Source: Brevundimonas bacteroides DSM 4726
GTDB taxonomy: Bacteria; Pseudomonadota; Alphaproteobacteria; Caulobacterales; Caulobacteraceae
Reading direction: 5' to 3'
DNA: 64,000 nt
Assembly: GCF_000701445.1 (NCBI RefSeq)
Contig: NZ_JNIX01000001.1
Location: 56,060-120,059, forward strand
Each line of letters begins with the position of its first letter. The stretch's first letter is position 1. The notes under the pieces are model-generated. The model searched no databases. It worked only from the letters and a program-made list of their open reading frames with translations, and had not been told where the DNA came from. The position numbers and the translations under genes were made by a program. Below, piece by piece: positions 1 to 9,728 of the stretch.

Positions 1-638
1 CCGCGCCGGGCCAGCAGGTCGTATCCACGATCGCCGAGCCCTTCAGCCCGCGCGGCTCCTACGCCGTGATCTATGGCGACGTCGCCCCCGACGGCGCCGT
101 TATCAAGCTGACCGGCCACAAGGTCGACCGCTTCGAAGGCCCGGCCTGCGTCTTCGACAGTGAGGAAGACGCCTTCCATGCGGTGCAGGACGGCTCGGTG
201 GGCGAGGGCGACGTGATCGTCATCCGCTACGAAGGGCCCCAGGGCGGCCCCGGCATGCGCGAGATGCTGCAGGTGACCGCCGCCCTGAAGGGCCGGGGCG
301 TCCACAACGTCGCCCTGATCACCGACGGGCGGTTCTCAGGCGCCAGCTATGGCTTCGTCGCGGGCCATGTGTCGCCGGAAGCGGCGGCGGGCGGGCCCAT
401 CGCCCTGATCCGCGACGGCGACCGCATCACCATCGACGTCACGAACCGCCGGATCGACGTCGCGGCCGACCTGGCCTCGCGCCGCGCAGGCCACGTCCAG
501 CCGCCGCTGAAGGCCGCCACGGGCGTCTTCGCCAAGTATCGCGCCACCGTGGCCTCGGCCGCGCAAGGCGCCGTGACCATCCCCAACCCGCCGCCCGCTC
601 AAGTCCGGGCCGACAACCGTCAGACCGAGGAAGCCTGA
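1..638 (+). CDS. ilvD: Dihydroxy-acid dehydratase, 3' end (partial)
   Basis: This is the C-terminal part of the Fe-S dehydratase that makes 2-keto acids from dihydroxy acids in valine, isoleucine and leucine synthesis. The reading frame is open from base 3, so the gene starts outside the window. The residues visible include [11 protein letters not shown], the [11 protein letters not shown] motif and [19 protein letters not shown], all hallmarks of the IlvD/Edd C-terminal domain. The IlvD form is favoured over Edd because ilvC follows after only 3 bases and the rest of the branched-chain pathway comes next. It is the first visible gene of the ilv-leu operon. Confidence 0.95.
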   Translation, partial: APGQQVVSTIAEPFSPRGSYAVIYGDVAPDGAVIKLTGHKVDRFEGPACVFDSEEDAFHAVQDGSVGEGDVIVIRYEGPQGGPGMREMLQVTAALKGRGVHNVALITDGRFSGASYGFVAGHVSPEAAAGGPIALIRDGDRITIDVTNRRIDVAADLASRRAGHVQPPLKAATGVFAKYRATVASAAQGAVTIPNPPPAQVRADNRQTEEA

Positions 639-641
639 GCC

Positions 642-1652
642 ATGCAGATCTACACCAACGACGACATCCGACCGGGCGCCATCGCCGGTCAGCGCATCGC
701 CATCATCGGTTATGGCTCCCAGGGCCGCGCCCATGCCCGGAACCTGAAGGACAGCGGCCACGACGTGATCGCCGGGGTCCGTCACGGCGGCAAGGGCTGG
801 CGGAACGCCACCGCCGACGGCATCGCCACGGCCGAGCCCGCGGACGCGGTCAAGGGGGCGGACATCATCGCCATCCTGACGCCCGACATGGCCCAGGCGG
901 CGATCTACAAGGAGACGATCGAGCCCCACGCCAAGAAGGGCTCCGCCATCCTGTTCGCCCACGGCTTCTCGATCCTGTACGGCCGGGTCCAGCCGCGTAA
1001 GGACATGGACGTCATCCTGGTCGCGCCCAAGGGGCCGGGCGATCTGGTTCGCCGGGAATACGTGCGTGGGCGCGGCGTGCCCGCCCTGTTCGCCGTCGAG
1101 CAGGACGCGACCGGCAAGGCGCGCGACCGGGCCATGGGCTATGCCAAGGGCATCGGCGGGGCCACGGGCGGCCTGCTGGAAACCACTTTCAAGGAAGAGA
1201 CCGAGACCGACCTGTTCGGCGAACAGGCCGTCCTGTGCGGCGGGGCCAAGGAGCTGGTCATGGGCGGCTTCACCACCCTGGTCGAGGCCGGCTACCAGCC
1301 CGAGATCGCCTACTTCGAGTGCATGCACGAGCTGAAGCTGATCGTGGACCTGTTCTACGAGGGCGGCGTCACCAAGATGAACGAGTTCATCTCCGAGACG
1401 GCCAAGTGGGGCTCGGTCTCGTCTGGTCCGCGCGTCATCAACGGCGAGACGCGCGCCCGGATGAAGGAAATCCTGACCGAGATCCAGGACGGCACCTTCG
1501 CCCGCGAATGGATCGCCGAGAACGAGGCGGGCAAGGGCGCCTACGACGCCCTGGTCAAGGCCGACGGCGAGCATCTGATCGAGTCGGTCGGAGCGTCCCT
1601 GCGTGAACGCATGGCCTGGCTGCATGCGCCCAAGACGGCCGAAGCGGCCTGA
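642..1652 (+). CDS. ilvC: Ketol-acid reductoisomerase (NADP+)
   Basis: IlvC isomerises and reduces acetolactate and acetohydroxybutyrate, the second common step of branched-chain synthesis. The 336-residue length is that of class I enzymes. A Rossmann GYGSQG motif sits at residues 23-28, and the metal-binding DLFGEQ begins at about residue 190, followed by [19 protein letters not shown] near 226. The start lies 3 bases after the ilvD stop. From memory the sequence looks closer to the Xanthomonas-type enzyme (for example in APKGPG.LVRREY and [11 protein letters not shown]) than to the usual alphaproteobacterial IlvC; an alignment is needed to confirm this. Confidence 0.96.
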   Translation: MQIYTNDDIRPGAIAGQRIAIIGYGSQGRAHARNLKDSGHDVIAGVRHGGKGWRNATADGIATAEPADAVKGADIIAILTPDMAQAAIYKETIEPHAKKGSAILFAHGFSILYGRVQPRKDMDVILVAPKGPGDLVRREYVRGRGVPALFAVEQDATGKARDRAMGYAKGIGGATGGLLETTFKEETETDLFGEQAVLCGGAKELVMGGFTTLVEAGYQPEIAYFECMHELKLIVDLFYEGGVTKMNEFISETAKWGSVSSGPRVINGETRARMKEILTEIQDGTFAREWIAENEAGKGAYDALVKADGEHLIESVGASLRERMAWLHAPKTAEAA

Positions 1653-1668
1653 GCCGAAAGCGTAACGA

Positions 1669-3399
1669 GTGACCGTCATGACCGCCGCCGCCGCCTTCAA
1701 GGAAACGCCAGCCGCCGCGCCCCAGTCGGGCGCGCGGCTGCTCGTCCGCACCCTGGAGCGGCTGGGGGTCGAGGTGGTGTTCGGCTATCCGGGCGGGGCC
1801 ATCATGCCGGTCTACGATGCCCTGACCGGCTCGGGCCTGAAGCACATACTGGTCCGGCATGAGCAGGGCGCGGCCTTCGCCGCCGACGCCTGGGCGCGTT
1901 CGACGGGCAAGGTCGGGGTCTGCATGGCCACGTCCGGGCCGGGCGCGACCAATCTGATCACCGGCATCGCCAACGCCATGATGGACTCGGTGCCGATGGT
2001 CTGCATCACCGGCAATGTCGCGACGCACCTGATGGGCACCGACGCCTTCCAGGAGATCGACATCCTGGGCGTCACCCTGCCGATCGTGAAGCACAGCTGG
2101 GTCGTCCGCGACCCCGCCGACATCCCCGCCGTCATCGAGGAGGCCTTCCACGTCGCCCACTCGGGCCGGCCTGGTCCCGTGCTGGTCGACCTGCCAAAGG
2201 ACGTCCAGGTCGGTATGGCGACCGACGACTACGGCTTCCATTATCCGAACGAGGCCGAGCCTCTGGATCACGCGGCGATCGCCGAGGCCGAGCAGCTGAT
2301 CCGCGCGGCCGAACGCCCGCTGATCTACGTCGGCGGCGGGGTGAAGATCGCGGGCGCCACCCAGGCTCTGCGCGACTTCGCCGAGCGGACCGGTATCCCG
2401 GCGGTCTCGACGCTGAACGCCCTGGGATCGATCCCGACCGATGCGCCGGGGTTCCTCGGCATGCTGGGGATGCATGGGACGCGTGCGGCCAATGAGGCGG
2501 TGCAGGACGCGGACCTGCTGATTGTCTTTGGCGCCCGCTTCGACGACCGGGCGACGGGCAAGCTGAACGCTTTCGCGCCCCAGGCCCGTGTCATCCATTT
2601 CGACATCGACCCGGCCGAGATCGGCAAGCTGAGGGCCGCCCATGTGCCGGTCGTCGGCGACCTGAAGGCCGGGATCGAGGCCCTGACCACGCGGGTCGCC
2701 AAGGCCCCGCTGGCGATCGATCCCTGGATCATCCGCTCGGCGTCGGCCGCGCGCCGTCACGCCTTCCGCTACGACGCCCCGGGAGAGGGGGTCTATGCGC
2801 CGGCCCTGCTGAACGAACTGTCCAGGGCCGCCGGCGACCGCTTCATCGCCGCCTGTGACGTCGGCCAGCACCAGATGTGGGTGGCCCAGCACTGCGCCTT
2901 CTCGCGGCCCGAAGCGCATCTTACGTCGGGTGGCCTGGGGGCCATGGGCTACGGCCTGCCTGCCGGTCTGGGCGCCAAGATGGCCAACCCCGACGCCCAC
3001 GTCGTCACGGTGTCCGGCGACGGCAGCTTCATGATGAACATCCAGGAGCTGGCGACGCTGCGCCGCTACGGCGTGGCCCTGAAGATCGTGCTGCTGGACA
3101 ACTCGAGCCTGGGCCTGGTGCGCCAGTGGCAGGAGCTGTTCTTCGAGGAGAACTATTCCGAGGTCGATCTGTCGGACAATCCCGACTTCGTCGCCGTGGC
3201 CCAGGCCTTCGGCGTCGAGGCCTTCCGAATTAGCCGGCGCGAGGAGGTCTCCGCCGGGATCCAGCGCCTGCTGAATGCGCCCGGGCCCTGCCTCGCGCAC
3301 GTCCTGATCGACCCGAAAGAGAACGTCTGGCCGCTGGTGCCGCCGGGCAAGTCCAACGCCGAAATGATGCATGACACCCGCTTCGAGGGGGACATCTGA
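1669..3399 (+). CDS. ilvG: Acetolactate synthase large subunit, isozyme II type
   Basis: This is a thiamine-diphosphate enzyme that condenses pyruvate with pyruvate or 2-oxobutyrate. The cofactor-activating Glu lies in RHEQGA at about residue 62-65, and the ThDP/Mg motif GDGSFMMN is near residue 450. The C-terminal end resembles E. coli IlvG strongly, including the ENVWPLVPPG and SN.EM tail. The GTG at 1669 and the ATG at 1678 (three codons downstream) are both possible starts; neither has a strong ribosome site. The partner subunit overlaps the stop (TGATG), which implies translational coupling and 1:1 assembly. Confidence 0.93.
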   Translation: MTVMTAAAAFKETPAAAPQSGARLLVRTLERLGVEVVFGYPGGAIMPVYDALTGSGLKHILVRHEQGAAFAADAWARSTGKVGVCMATSGPGATNLITGIANAMMDSVPMVCITGNVATHLMGTDAFQEIDILGVTLPIVKHSWVVRDPADIPAVIEEAFHVAHSGRPGPVLVDLPKDVQVGMATDDYGFHYPNEAEPLDHAAIAEAEQLIRAAERPLIYVGGGVKIAGATQALRDFAERTGIPAVSTLNALGSIPTDAPGFLGMLGMHGTRAANEAVQDADLLIVFGARFDDRATGKLNAFAPQARVIHFDIDPAEIGKLRAAHVPVVGDLKAGIEALTTRVAKAPLAIDPWIIRSASAARRHAFRYDAPGEGVYAPALLNELSRAAGDRFIAACDVGQHQMWVAQHCAFSRPEAHLTSGGLGAMGYGLPAGLGAKMANPDAHVVTVSGDGSFMMNIQELATLRRYGVALKIVLLDNSSLGLVRQWQELFFEENYSEVDLSDNPDFVAVAQAFGVEAFRISRREEVSAGIQRLLNAPGPCLAHVLIDPKENVWPLVPPGKSNAEMMHDTRFEGDI

Positions 3400-3665
3400 T
3401 GACAGACACCATCCACATCACCATCGACCGCGCCGACGGTTCGCTCCAGCGCCTGATCGGCCTCGTCGAGCGCCGCGGCTTTCACATCGACGGCATGAGC
3501 CTGTCGGACGAAGGGGCCATGCGCCGCGTGTCCATGCAGGTGCGCGGCCGCGACGCCGGGCGCTGCGCCGACAACCTGGGCCGGCAGATCGACAAGCTGC
3601 ACGGGGCGACCCGCGTCGGCTTCGCCGCCGCGACCTACGGCTTCCAGACCGGGGCGGCGGCATGA
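3399..3665 (+). CDS. ilvM: Acetolactate synthase small subunit, ACT domain (IlvM-like)
   Basis: This 88-residue protein is a single ACT domain, the size of E. coli IlvM (87 residues) and about half that of IlvH/IlvN. It has the ERVLR/RGFH-type core as LIGLVERRGFHIDGMSL. ACT subunits activate the catalytic subunit and set its sensitivity to valine; isozyme II in enterobacteria is valine-resistant, so the same may hold here by inference. The start overlaps the ilvG stop by one base and the stop overlaps the leuA start (ATGA), so it is coupled on both sides. Confidence 0.88.
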   Translation: MTDTIHITIDRADGSLQRLIGLVERRGFHIDGMSLSDEGAMRRVSMQVRGRDAGRCADNLGRQIDKLHGATRVGFAAATYGFQTGAAA

Positions 3666-4879
3666 CCGAAGATCGAGTACCGAACGACCCGAACCGCGTC
3701 GCCGTCTTCGACACGACCATGCGGGACGGCGAACAGGCGCCGGGCTTCTCCATGTCGCCCGCCGACAAGGTGCGCATGGCGCGGGCGCTGAAGGCGCTGG
3801 GCGTCGACGTCATCGAGGCCGGTTTCGCGGCGGCATCTCCGGGCGACGAGGACTGCATCCGCGCCGTCGTCGGCGAGGTGGCCGAAGACGACCAAGGCCC
3901 CGTCTTCTGCTCCCTGTCGCGCTCCACCGAGGCCGACATCGACGCGGCCTGGCGGGCGCTGAAGGGCACGTCGCGACGCCGCATCCACATCTTCCTGGGT
4001 ACCAGCCCCATCCACCGCTCGGCCAAGCTGAGGATGACGACCGATCAGGTCCTTGCCCAGGCCATTGCGTCCGTTCAGTACGCCCGCACCCGCTTCGACG
4101 ACGTCGAGTTCTCCGCCGAAGATGCCATCCGCACCGAACCGGAGTTCCTGGCCGAGGTGCTGGAGGCGGTGGCCGACGCAGGCGCGACCACGCTGAACGT
4201 GCCCGACACGGTCGGCTATTCGACGCCCGACGAGATCCGGGAGCTGTATCGCTTCCTGATCGCCCGTATCCGGCCGCGCCATCCGGACGTGGTCTTCTCG
4301 ACCCATTGCCACAATGACCTGGGCCTGGCAGTCGCCAACAGCCTGGCCGCCGTCGAGGGTGGGGCGCGGCAGGTGGAGTCGACCATCAACGGGATCGGCG
4401 AACGCGCCGGCAACGCCTCGCTGGAAGAGGTGGTGATGGCGCTGCGCGTCCGGGCCGAACGGTTCGGCGTCACCACGGGGATCGACAGCACCAAGCTGGT
4501 CGCGACCAGCCGCCTGCTGAGCGAGATCACCCACTCGCCGGTGGTGCGCAACAAGGCCATCGTCGGCATCAACGCCTTCGCTCACGAGGCCGGCATCCAC
4601 CAGCACGGCATGTTCGCCGACGCCCGCACGTACGAGATCATGCGGCCTCAGGACGTGGGCTTCGAAGGCAGCTTCTTCGTGCTCGGCAAGCACTCCGGCC
4701 GCCATGCCGTGGCCAAGCGGGCCGAGGTCCTGGGTCATCCCCTGACCGGCCAGCACCTGACCGACGCCTTCGCCGCCTTCAAGGAACGCGCGGATCAGAT
4801 CGGGGAGATCGACGACGCCGAGCTGACGGCCATCTGCGTGGCGACCCAGCCGAGGGAGCGCGAACATGTCGCCGCCTAG
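3662..4879 (+). CDS. leuA: 2-isopropylmalate synthase, short form without regulatory domain
   Basis: LeuA commits 2-oxoisovalerate to leucine synthesis by condensing it with acetyl-CoA. The catalytic TIM barrel is complete: [13 protein letters not shown] at residues 16-28 with Arg21/Asp22, and the metal HxH in STHCHNDLG at residues 215 and 217. The GIHQHG and HSGRHA motifs of the subdomain are also present. The protein is only 405 residues, against about 510-560 for typical LeuA, and ends just after [12 protein letters not shown], where the leucine-binding regulatory domain would normally begin. The ATG at 3662 is chosen because it overlaps the ilvM stop; the frame is open farther upstream but runs over ilvM. 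A homocitrate-synthase-like function is less likely given the leuCDB neighbours. Confidence 0.9.
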   Translation: MTEDRVPNDPNRVAVFDTTMRDGEQAPGFSMSPADKVRMARALKALGVDVIEAGFAAASPGDEDCIRAVVGEVAEDDQGPVFCSLSRSTEADIDAAWRALKGTSRRRIHIFLGTSPIHRSAKLRMTTDQVLAQAIASVQYARTRFDDVEFSAEDAIRTEPEFLAEVLEAVADAGATTLNVPDTVGYSTPDEIRELYRFLIARIRPRHPDVVFSTHCHNDLGLAVANSLAAVEGGARQVESTINGIGERAGNASLEEVVMALRVRAERFGVTTGIDSTKLVATSRLLSEITHSPVVRNKAIVGINAFAHEAGIHQHGMFADARTYEIMRPQDVGFEGSFFVLGKHSGRHAVAKRAEVLGHPLTGQHLTDAFAAFKERADQIGEIDDAELTAICVATQPREREHVAA

Positions 4880-6281
4880 AACCCTCTTCGACAAGGTCTG
4901 GGACCGGCACGTCGTGGTCCCCGAGACCGCCGACACGCCCGGCGTGCTCTACATCGACCTGCATCTGGTCCACGAGGTCACCAGCCCCCAGGCCTTCACC
5001 GAGATCGAGGCGCGGGGCCTGAAGGTGCGGCGTCCAGATCGGACCTTTGCCACGCTGGACCATTCCACGCCAACGCTCCCCGCCGGGCTGAACGGCCTAA
5101 AGCCCTATGTCACCCCGGAGGCCGAGGCCCAGGTCCATGCGCTGGAGGCCAACTGTGCGCTGCACGGCGTGAGCCTGGCGGGGTGGGACAGCGCCGACCG
5201 AGGCGTGGTCCATGTCATGGGGCCGGAGCTGGGCCTGACCCAGCCGGGCATGACCGTCGTCTGCGGCGACAGCCATACGGCGACGCACGGCGCCTTCGGG
5301 ACGCTGGCCTTCGGCATCGGTACGTCGGAGGTGGCCCATGTGCTGGCGACCCAGTGCCTGATCCAGCGCAGATCGAAAGCCATGCGGGTGACGGTGGACG
5401 GCGTCCTGTCGCCCGGCGTGTCCGGCAAGGACGTGGCGCTCGCCGTCATCGCCGAGCTGGGCTTCGGCGGCGGGACCGGCTTCGTCATCGAATACGCAGG
5501 CGAGGCGGTGCGGTCGCTCGACATGGAAGGGCGCATGACCCTCTGCAACATGTCGATCGAGGCGGGCGCGCGCGCCGGCATGATCGCGCCGGATGAGAAG
5601 ACCGTCGCGTGGCTAAAGGGCCGTCGGCATGTCCCGCGGGGTGAGGCGTTCGAACGCGCGGCGGCCGACTGGCTGACGCTGGCGAGCGATCCGGGGGCGG
5701 TGTTCGACGCCGAGGTGGTCATCGATGGCGCGACCATCCGGCCGATGGCGACCTTCGGCACGACGCCGGACGCGGGCGCGCCCATCGGCGCACCAGTGCC
5801 TCAGCCGGCGTCGGACAGCGAACGCAAGGCCCTGGCCTACATGGGATTCGAGGCCGGGCGGGCGACAACGGACCAGCCGGTCGACGTGGTCTTCATCGGC
5901 TCCTGCACCAACGGTCGCCTGCCCGACCTGCGCGCGGCCGCCGATGTGCTGCGGGGCAGGAAGGTCAAGCCGGGCGTGCGCATGTTGGTCGTGCCGGGCT
6001 CCGAGGCCGTGCGGCGCGACGCCGAGGCCGAGGGGCTGCACACCGTCTTCACCCAGGCCGGAGCGGAGTGGCGCATCCCCGGCTGCTCCATGTGCATCGC
6101 CATGAACGGCGACTTCGTGGGACCGGGCCAGCTGGCGGTTTCGACCTCGAACCGCAACTTCGAGGGCCGTCAGGGCAAGGGCGCGCGCACCATACTGGCC
6201 AGCCCGGCCACGGCGGCGGCGAGCGCGGTCATGGGTGTCCTGACCGATCCCCGCCTGTTCCTGGAGAAGGTCGATGCCTGA
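4866..6281 (+). CDS. leuC: 3-isopropylmalate dehydratase large subunit
   Basis: This subunit carries the [4Fe-4S] cluster of isopropylmalate isomerase. The three ligand cysteines are visible: Cys347 in SCTNGR, and Cys407 and Cys410 in PGCSMC. Other family signatures are [14 protein letters not shown] near residue 130 and [10 protein letters not shown] near the C terminus. The 471-residue length is typical. Its start lies 14 bases inside the end of leuA, so the two genes overlap in different frames. It works with LeuD, encoded immediately downstream. Confidence 0.97.
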   Translation: MSPPRTLFDKVWDRHVVVPETADTPGVLYIDLHLVHEVTSPQAFTEIEARGLKVRRPDRTFATLDHSTPTLPAGLNGLKPYVTPEAEAQVHALEANCALHGVSLAGWDSADRGVVHVMGPELGLTQPGMTVVCGDSHTATHGAFGTLAFGIGTSEVAHVLATQCLIQRRSKAMRVTVDGVLSPGVSGKDVALAVIAELGFGGGTGFVIEYAGEAVRSLDMEGRMTLCNMSIEAGARAGMIAPDEKTVAWLKGRRHVPRGEAFERAAADWLTLASDPGAVFDAEVVIDGATIRPMATFGTTPDAGAPIGAPVPQPASDSERKALAYMGFEAGRATTDQPVDVVFIGSCTNGRLPDLRAAADVLRGRKVKPGVRMLVVPGSEAVRRDAEAEGLHTVFTQAGAEWRIPGCSMCIAMNGDFVGPGQLAVSTSNRNFEGRQGKGARTILASPATAAASAVMGVLTDPRLFLEKVDA

Positions 6282-6864
6282 ACCCTTCCGCGCCCTGACC
6301 TCCAAAGTCCTGGTCCTGTCGCAGTCCAACATCGACACCGACCAGATCATCCCGGCCCGCTTTCTGACCACGACCAGCCGCGAGGGTCTGGGCCGCCACG
6401 CCTTCCACGACTGGCGGTATGAGGCCGACGGGACGCCCAAGCCCGAGGCGGTGCTGAACCGCATCGATCCGCCCGAGCACCGCATCCTTCTGGCCGGCGA
6501 CAACTTCGGCTGCGGCTCGTCGCGCGAGCACGCGCCCTGGGCCTTGGTGGACTACGGCTTCCGCGCGGTGATCTCGACCTCGATCGCCGACATCTTCTCC
6601 TCCAACGCCTTGAAGAACGGCTTCCTGCCCGTCGTCGTGGATCAGGCCGTCTGGGACGATCTGGCCGCCCATCCGGAACAGCCGGTGACGCTCGATCTGG
6701 AAACTCAGGAACTGCGGCGAGGCAACCACGCGCCCGTCGCCTTCACCGTCGAACCCTTCGCTCGCCAGTGCCTGCTGGACGGCGTCGACACCCTCGGATG
6801 GCTGCAGAACCACCTGCCCGCCGTCGAAGCCTATGAACGTGCTCGCGCCAAGGAGCCTGCCTGA
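6274..6864 (+). CDS. leuD: 3-isopropylmalate dehydratase small subunit
   Basis: This is the swivel-domain partner of LeuC, needed for substrate recognition. The 196-residue protein shows [13 protein letters not shown] at residues 19-31 and [17 protein letters not shown] from about residue 75, both diagnostic of LeuD. The gene starts 8 bases before the leuC stop and its own stop overlaps the leuB start (TGATG), so leuC, leuD and leuB are translationally coupled. Confidence 0.97.
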   Translation: MPEPFRALTSKVLVLSQSNIDTDQIIPARFLTTTSREGLGRHAFHDWRYEADGTPKPEAVLNRIDPPEHRILLAGDNFGCGSSREHAPWALVDYGFRAVISTSIADIFSSNALKNGFLPVVVDQAVWDDLAAHPEQPVTLDLETQELRRGNHAPVAFTVEPFARQCLLDGVDTLGWLQNHLPAVEAYERARAKEPA

Positions 6865-7964
6865 TGCCCCCCGCCCAGACTTACAACATCGTCCTGCTGC
6901 CCGGTGACGGCGTCGGCCCCGAAGTGACGGCGGCGGCCAAGGCCGTGCTCGGCGTCATCGGCGACTTCTACGGCCACCGGTTCGAGTTCGCCGAGCACCT
7001 GATCGGCGGCGCCGCCATCGACGCCACCGGCGATCCCCTGCCGTCCGAGACGACCGCCGCCTGTCTGGCGGCCGACGGCGTGCTTCTGGGCGCGGTGGGC
7101 GGGCCGCAGTGGGACGGCGGCAAGCGACGGCCGGAGGAGGGTCTGCTGGGCATCCGCAAGGCCATGGGCTTGTTCGCCAACCTGCGGCCCTTGCAGGTTT
7201 CGCCGGTCCTGGCGCACCGCTCGCCGCTGAAGAAGGAGATCGTCGAGGGCGTCGATCTGATCGTGTTTCGCGAGCTGACCGGCGGCGTCTATTTCGGCGA
7301 GAAGACCCGCACCGACGATATGGCGTCCGACCTGTGCATCTACACGGTGCCGGAGATCGAGCGGGTGACGCGCGCTGCCTTCAAGACCGCGATCCAGCGG
7401 CGCGGCAAGGTCACCTCGGTCGACAAGGCCAACGTCATGGAAACCAGCCGCCTGTGGCGCGAGGTCGTGACCCGCATCCACGCCGAGGAGTTTCCCCAGG
7501 TCACGCTGGAGCACGCCCTGGTAGACTCCATGGCCATGCACCTGATCCGCAAGCCTCGCGAGTACGACGTCATTCTGACCGAGAACATGTTTGGCGATAT
7601 CCTGTCCGATGAGATCAGCGTGCTGGGCGGCTCGATCGGCCTGCTGCCATCGGCGTCGCTCGGCGAATCGGGACCGGGCCTGTTCGAGCCCATCCACGGC
7701 TCGGCGCCGGACATTGCCGGTCAGGACCTAGCCAATCCGGTCGGGACCATCCTGTCGGCGGCCATGATGCTGCGCCACAGCCTGGACCTCGAGGACGAAG
7801 CGTCTTCCATCGAGGCGGCGGTCGCGGCCGTGCTCGCGGCGGGCGCGGTCACGGCCGACCTGGGCGGCGAACTCGGCACGCGGGCGGCGGCCGGAGCGGT
7901 CATCGACGCCATCAAGGCGATCCACTGGGCGGCGTCCCACCGGGTGCAGATGCATTGGGGATGA
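6864..7964 (+). CDS. leuB: 3-isopropylmalate dehydrogenase
   Basis: LeuB oxidises and decarboxylates 3-isopropylmalate to 2-oxoisocaproate with NAD+. The 366-residue protein has the LLPGDGVGPEV start, the RELTGGVYFGEK substrate loop, VDSMAMHLIRKP, and the metal-binding ENMFGDILSDE followed by GSAPDIAGQDLANP. These separate LeuB from isocitrate and tartrate dehydrogenases. It closes the ilv-leu operon; I see no strong terminator in the 200 bases after it. Confidence 0.97.
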   Translation: MPPAQTYNIVLLPGDGVGPEVTAAAKAVLGVIGDFYGHRFEFAEHLIGGAAIDATGDPLPSETTAACLAADGVLLGAVGGPQWDGGKRRPEEGLLGIRKAMGLFANLRPLQVSPVLAHRSPLKKEIVEGVDLIVFRELTGGVYFGEKTRTDDMASDLCIYTVPEIERVTRAAFKTAIQRRGKVTSVDKANVMETSRLWREVVTRIHAEEFPQVTLEHALVDSMAMHLIRKPREYDVILTENMFGDILSDEISVLGGSIGLLPSASLGESGPGLFEPIHGSAPDIAGQDLANPVGTILSAAMMLRHSLDLEDEASSIEAAVAAVLAAGAVTADLGGELGTRAAAGAVIDAIKAIHWAASHRVQMHWG

Positions 7965-8166
7965 TCCGGGGTTAACCTTTTCGTCGCTCAGCCGTCACAC
8001 AGTGCTATTGTGCGCTGCAGCGCAGGTTGGAAGCAATAATCTATTCGTCAGGCGTGGATATGTGCTAACAAGAACACGAAAGTTGCACAAAAACGCCATA
8101 AGCCCCTTGCGCGGCCCTCCATTGCGGTAAACAGTTCGCAACTGCGAGATCGAAGAGGGGATGCTC
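7965..8166. promoter_or_regulatory. leuB-amtB spacer with a 14-bp palindrome
   Basis: The spacer is visibly richer in A+T than its neighbours and should hold the amtB promoter. It contains a perfect 14-bp palindrome, TGCGCTGCAGCGCA, at 8011-8024, about 140 bases before the amtB start. This position would suit an activator such as a nitrogen regulator, but the sequence does not match the enterobacterial NtrC site closely enough for me to name it. No coding frame of note is present. Confidence 0.4.
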
Positions 8167-9642
8167 ATGTCGCAGTTGCTCAACCGACTTCCGGGGGCGA
8201 TCGCCCTCTGTCTGCTCACCGCAGCTCTATTCTATGCGGGGGGCGCCTTCGCCGCGCCCGCCGAACCCGTGGCAGTCGCGGCGACCGCCGTCACCGAAAC
8301 GGCCGAGGCCGCAGCCACCGAAGCCGCCGCCGCTGTCGAGGCGGTGGCCGCGCCCGAAGAAGAGGCCGCTCCCGCCCCCGCCCTCCTGGCCCACCAGGCC
8401 GTGGCCGAGGTGGATGCAGCCGCCAGCTCCTGGATCCTGACGTCGACCGCCCTGGTCCTGCTGATGACCCTGCCGGGCCTGGCCCTGTTCTACGGCGGCA
8501 TGGTGCGGAGGAAGAACGTCATCGCTACCATCACCCAGTCACTGGGCGTGGCCGCCGTGGTCAGCCTGGCCTGGTTCGCGGCGGGCTATTCTCTGGCGTT
8601 CGGCGTCGGCCAGCCGATGTTCGGCTTCGACGGCGAGACGGTCCAGTCCTTTATCGGCAGCCTCGACGCCGCCTTTCTGAACGGCGTGACCATGGAGACG
8701 GCCTACTCAGCCGCGCCGGGCCTGCCGGAATATCTCTGGATCGCCTTCCAGCTGACCTTCGCCATCATCACGCCCGCGCTGGTCACCGGCGCATTCGCCG
8801 AGCGGATCAAGTATTCCGCGCTGCTGCTGTTCACCGGCCTGTGGACCCTGCTGGTCTACGCTCCGATCTGTCACTGGGTCTGGGGCGGTGGCTTCCTGGG
8901 CTCGGCGGGTGTGCTCGACTTCGCCGGAGGCGCGGTGGTGCACGTTAACTCCGGCGTGGCGGGACTAGTCTGCGCCCTCTTCATGGGGCCGCGCAAAGGC
9001 TATGGCGCGGAAGCCATGAACGCCCACAACCCGGTCCTGACAATGATCGGCGCGTCTCTGCTGCTGGTCGGCTGGATCGGCTTCAACGCCGGCTCGGCCT
9101 GGGCGGCCGACGCCATCGCGGGCGTTGCCCTGCTCAACACACTTCTGGCCGCCTTCGCCGCCTCACTGACCTGGAAGATCGTCGAGGTCATGGAGAAGAA
9201 GAAGCCGTCACTGATCGGTGTGCTCTCGGGGCTGGTCGCCGGTCTGGTGGCCATCACGCCGGCGGCGGGCTTCGTCGATCCGAAGGGCGCGGTCATTATC
9301 GGCCTGATCGCCGGTCCGGTCTGCTACGCCTCGGCGGTGTGGCTCAAGAAGCTGCTGCGCTACGACGACAGCCTGGACGCCTTCGGCATCCACGGCGCGG
9401 GCGGCCTGCTGGGGGCCATCCTGACTGGCGTCTTCGCCACCACGGCCGTGAACAGCCTGTCTGAAGGAGCCAATATCCCGACCCAGGCCATGGGTCTGGC
9501 CTGGACTATCGCTTGGTCCGCCGTCGTGACGTTCATCATCCTGGTGATCTGTAAGTTCACCACAGGTCTGCGCGTCAGTGACGCTCAGGAAGCAGAGGGC
9601 CTCGACACCACGCTTCACGGCGAGGGCCTCGAGAACAGTTAA
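8167..9642 (+). CDS. amtB: Ammonium transporter (Amt/MEP/Rh family)
   Basis: This is an inner-membrane ammonium channel. After a signal-peptide-like start there is an Ala/Glu/Pro-rich stretch of about 60 residues, then the Amt domain with its hydrophobic helices. Family signatures include the phenylalanine/tryptophan-gate region (FAERIKYSALLLF) and the two pore histidines, seen as VVHVNSG and FGIHGAGGLLG. The ATG at 8167 is preferred over the one at 8161 because AGAGGGG at 8154-8160 is spaced 6 bases from 8167 but touches 8161. No glnK/glnB gene is adjacent, which is unusual. A strong terminator follows. Confidence 0.95.
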   Translation: MSQLLNRLPGAIALCLLTAALFYAGGAFAAPAEPVAVAATAVTETAEAAATEAAAAVEAVAAPEEEAAPAPALLAHQAVAEVDAAASSWILTSTALVLLMTLPGLALFYGGMVRRKNVIATITQSLGVAAVVSLAWFAAGYSLAFGVGQPMFGFDGETVQSFIGSLDAAFLNGVTMETAYSAAPGLPEYLWIAFQLTFAIITPALVTGAFAERIKYSALLLFTGLWTLLVYAPICHWVWGGGFLGSAGVLDFAGGAVVHVNSGVAGLVCALFMGPRKGYGAEAMNAHNPVLTMIGASLLLVGWIGFNAGSAWAADAIAGVALLNTLLAAFAASLTWKIVEVMEKKKPSLIGVLSGLVAGLVAITPAAGFVDPKGAVIIGLIAGPVCYASAVWLKKLLRYDDSLDAFGIHGAGGLLGAILTGVFATTAVNSLSEGANIPTQAMGLAWTIAWSAVVTFIILVICKFTTGLRVSDAQEAEGLDTTLHGEGLENS

Positions 9643-9653
9643 GCTTCACGTAA

Positions 9654-9694
9654 CCGCCGGGCGCGATCCTCCCTCGCGCCCGGTGGCTTTTTTT
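9654..9694 (+). terminator. Rho-independent terminator after amtB
   Basis: A perfect 10-bp stem (CCGGGCGCGA with TCGCGCCCGG, 9657-9666 and 9674-9683) is extended by three more pairs at its base and followed by seven T residues at 9688-9694. It ends the amtB transcript just upstream of the next gene. Confidence 0.93.
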
Positions 9695-9728
9695 AGTGTC
9701 GGGACAAAAGAAACCAGGGGATAGCCAG

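Noticed and set aside
3371..3661. N-terminal extension of leuA over ilvM
   Set aside because: The added residues are Arg/Pro-rich shadow of ilvM; ATG 3662 has the standard coupling overlap and the expected N terminus.
8072..8087. Sigma-54-like sequence GAACACGAAAGTTGCA before amtB
   Set aside because: The -12 TTGCA half fits but the invariant GG of the -24 element is AA, so I do not call it.
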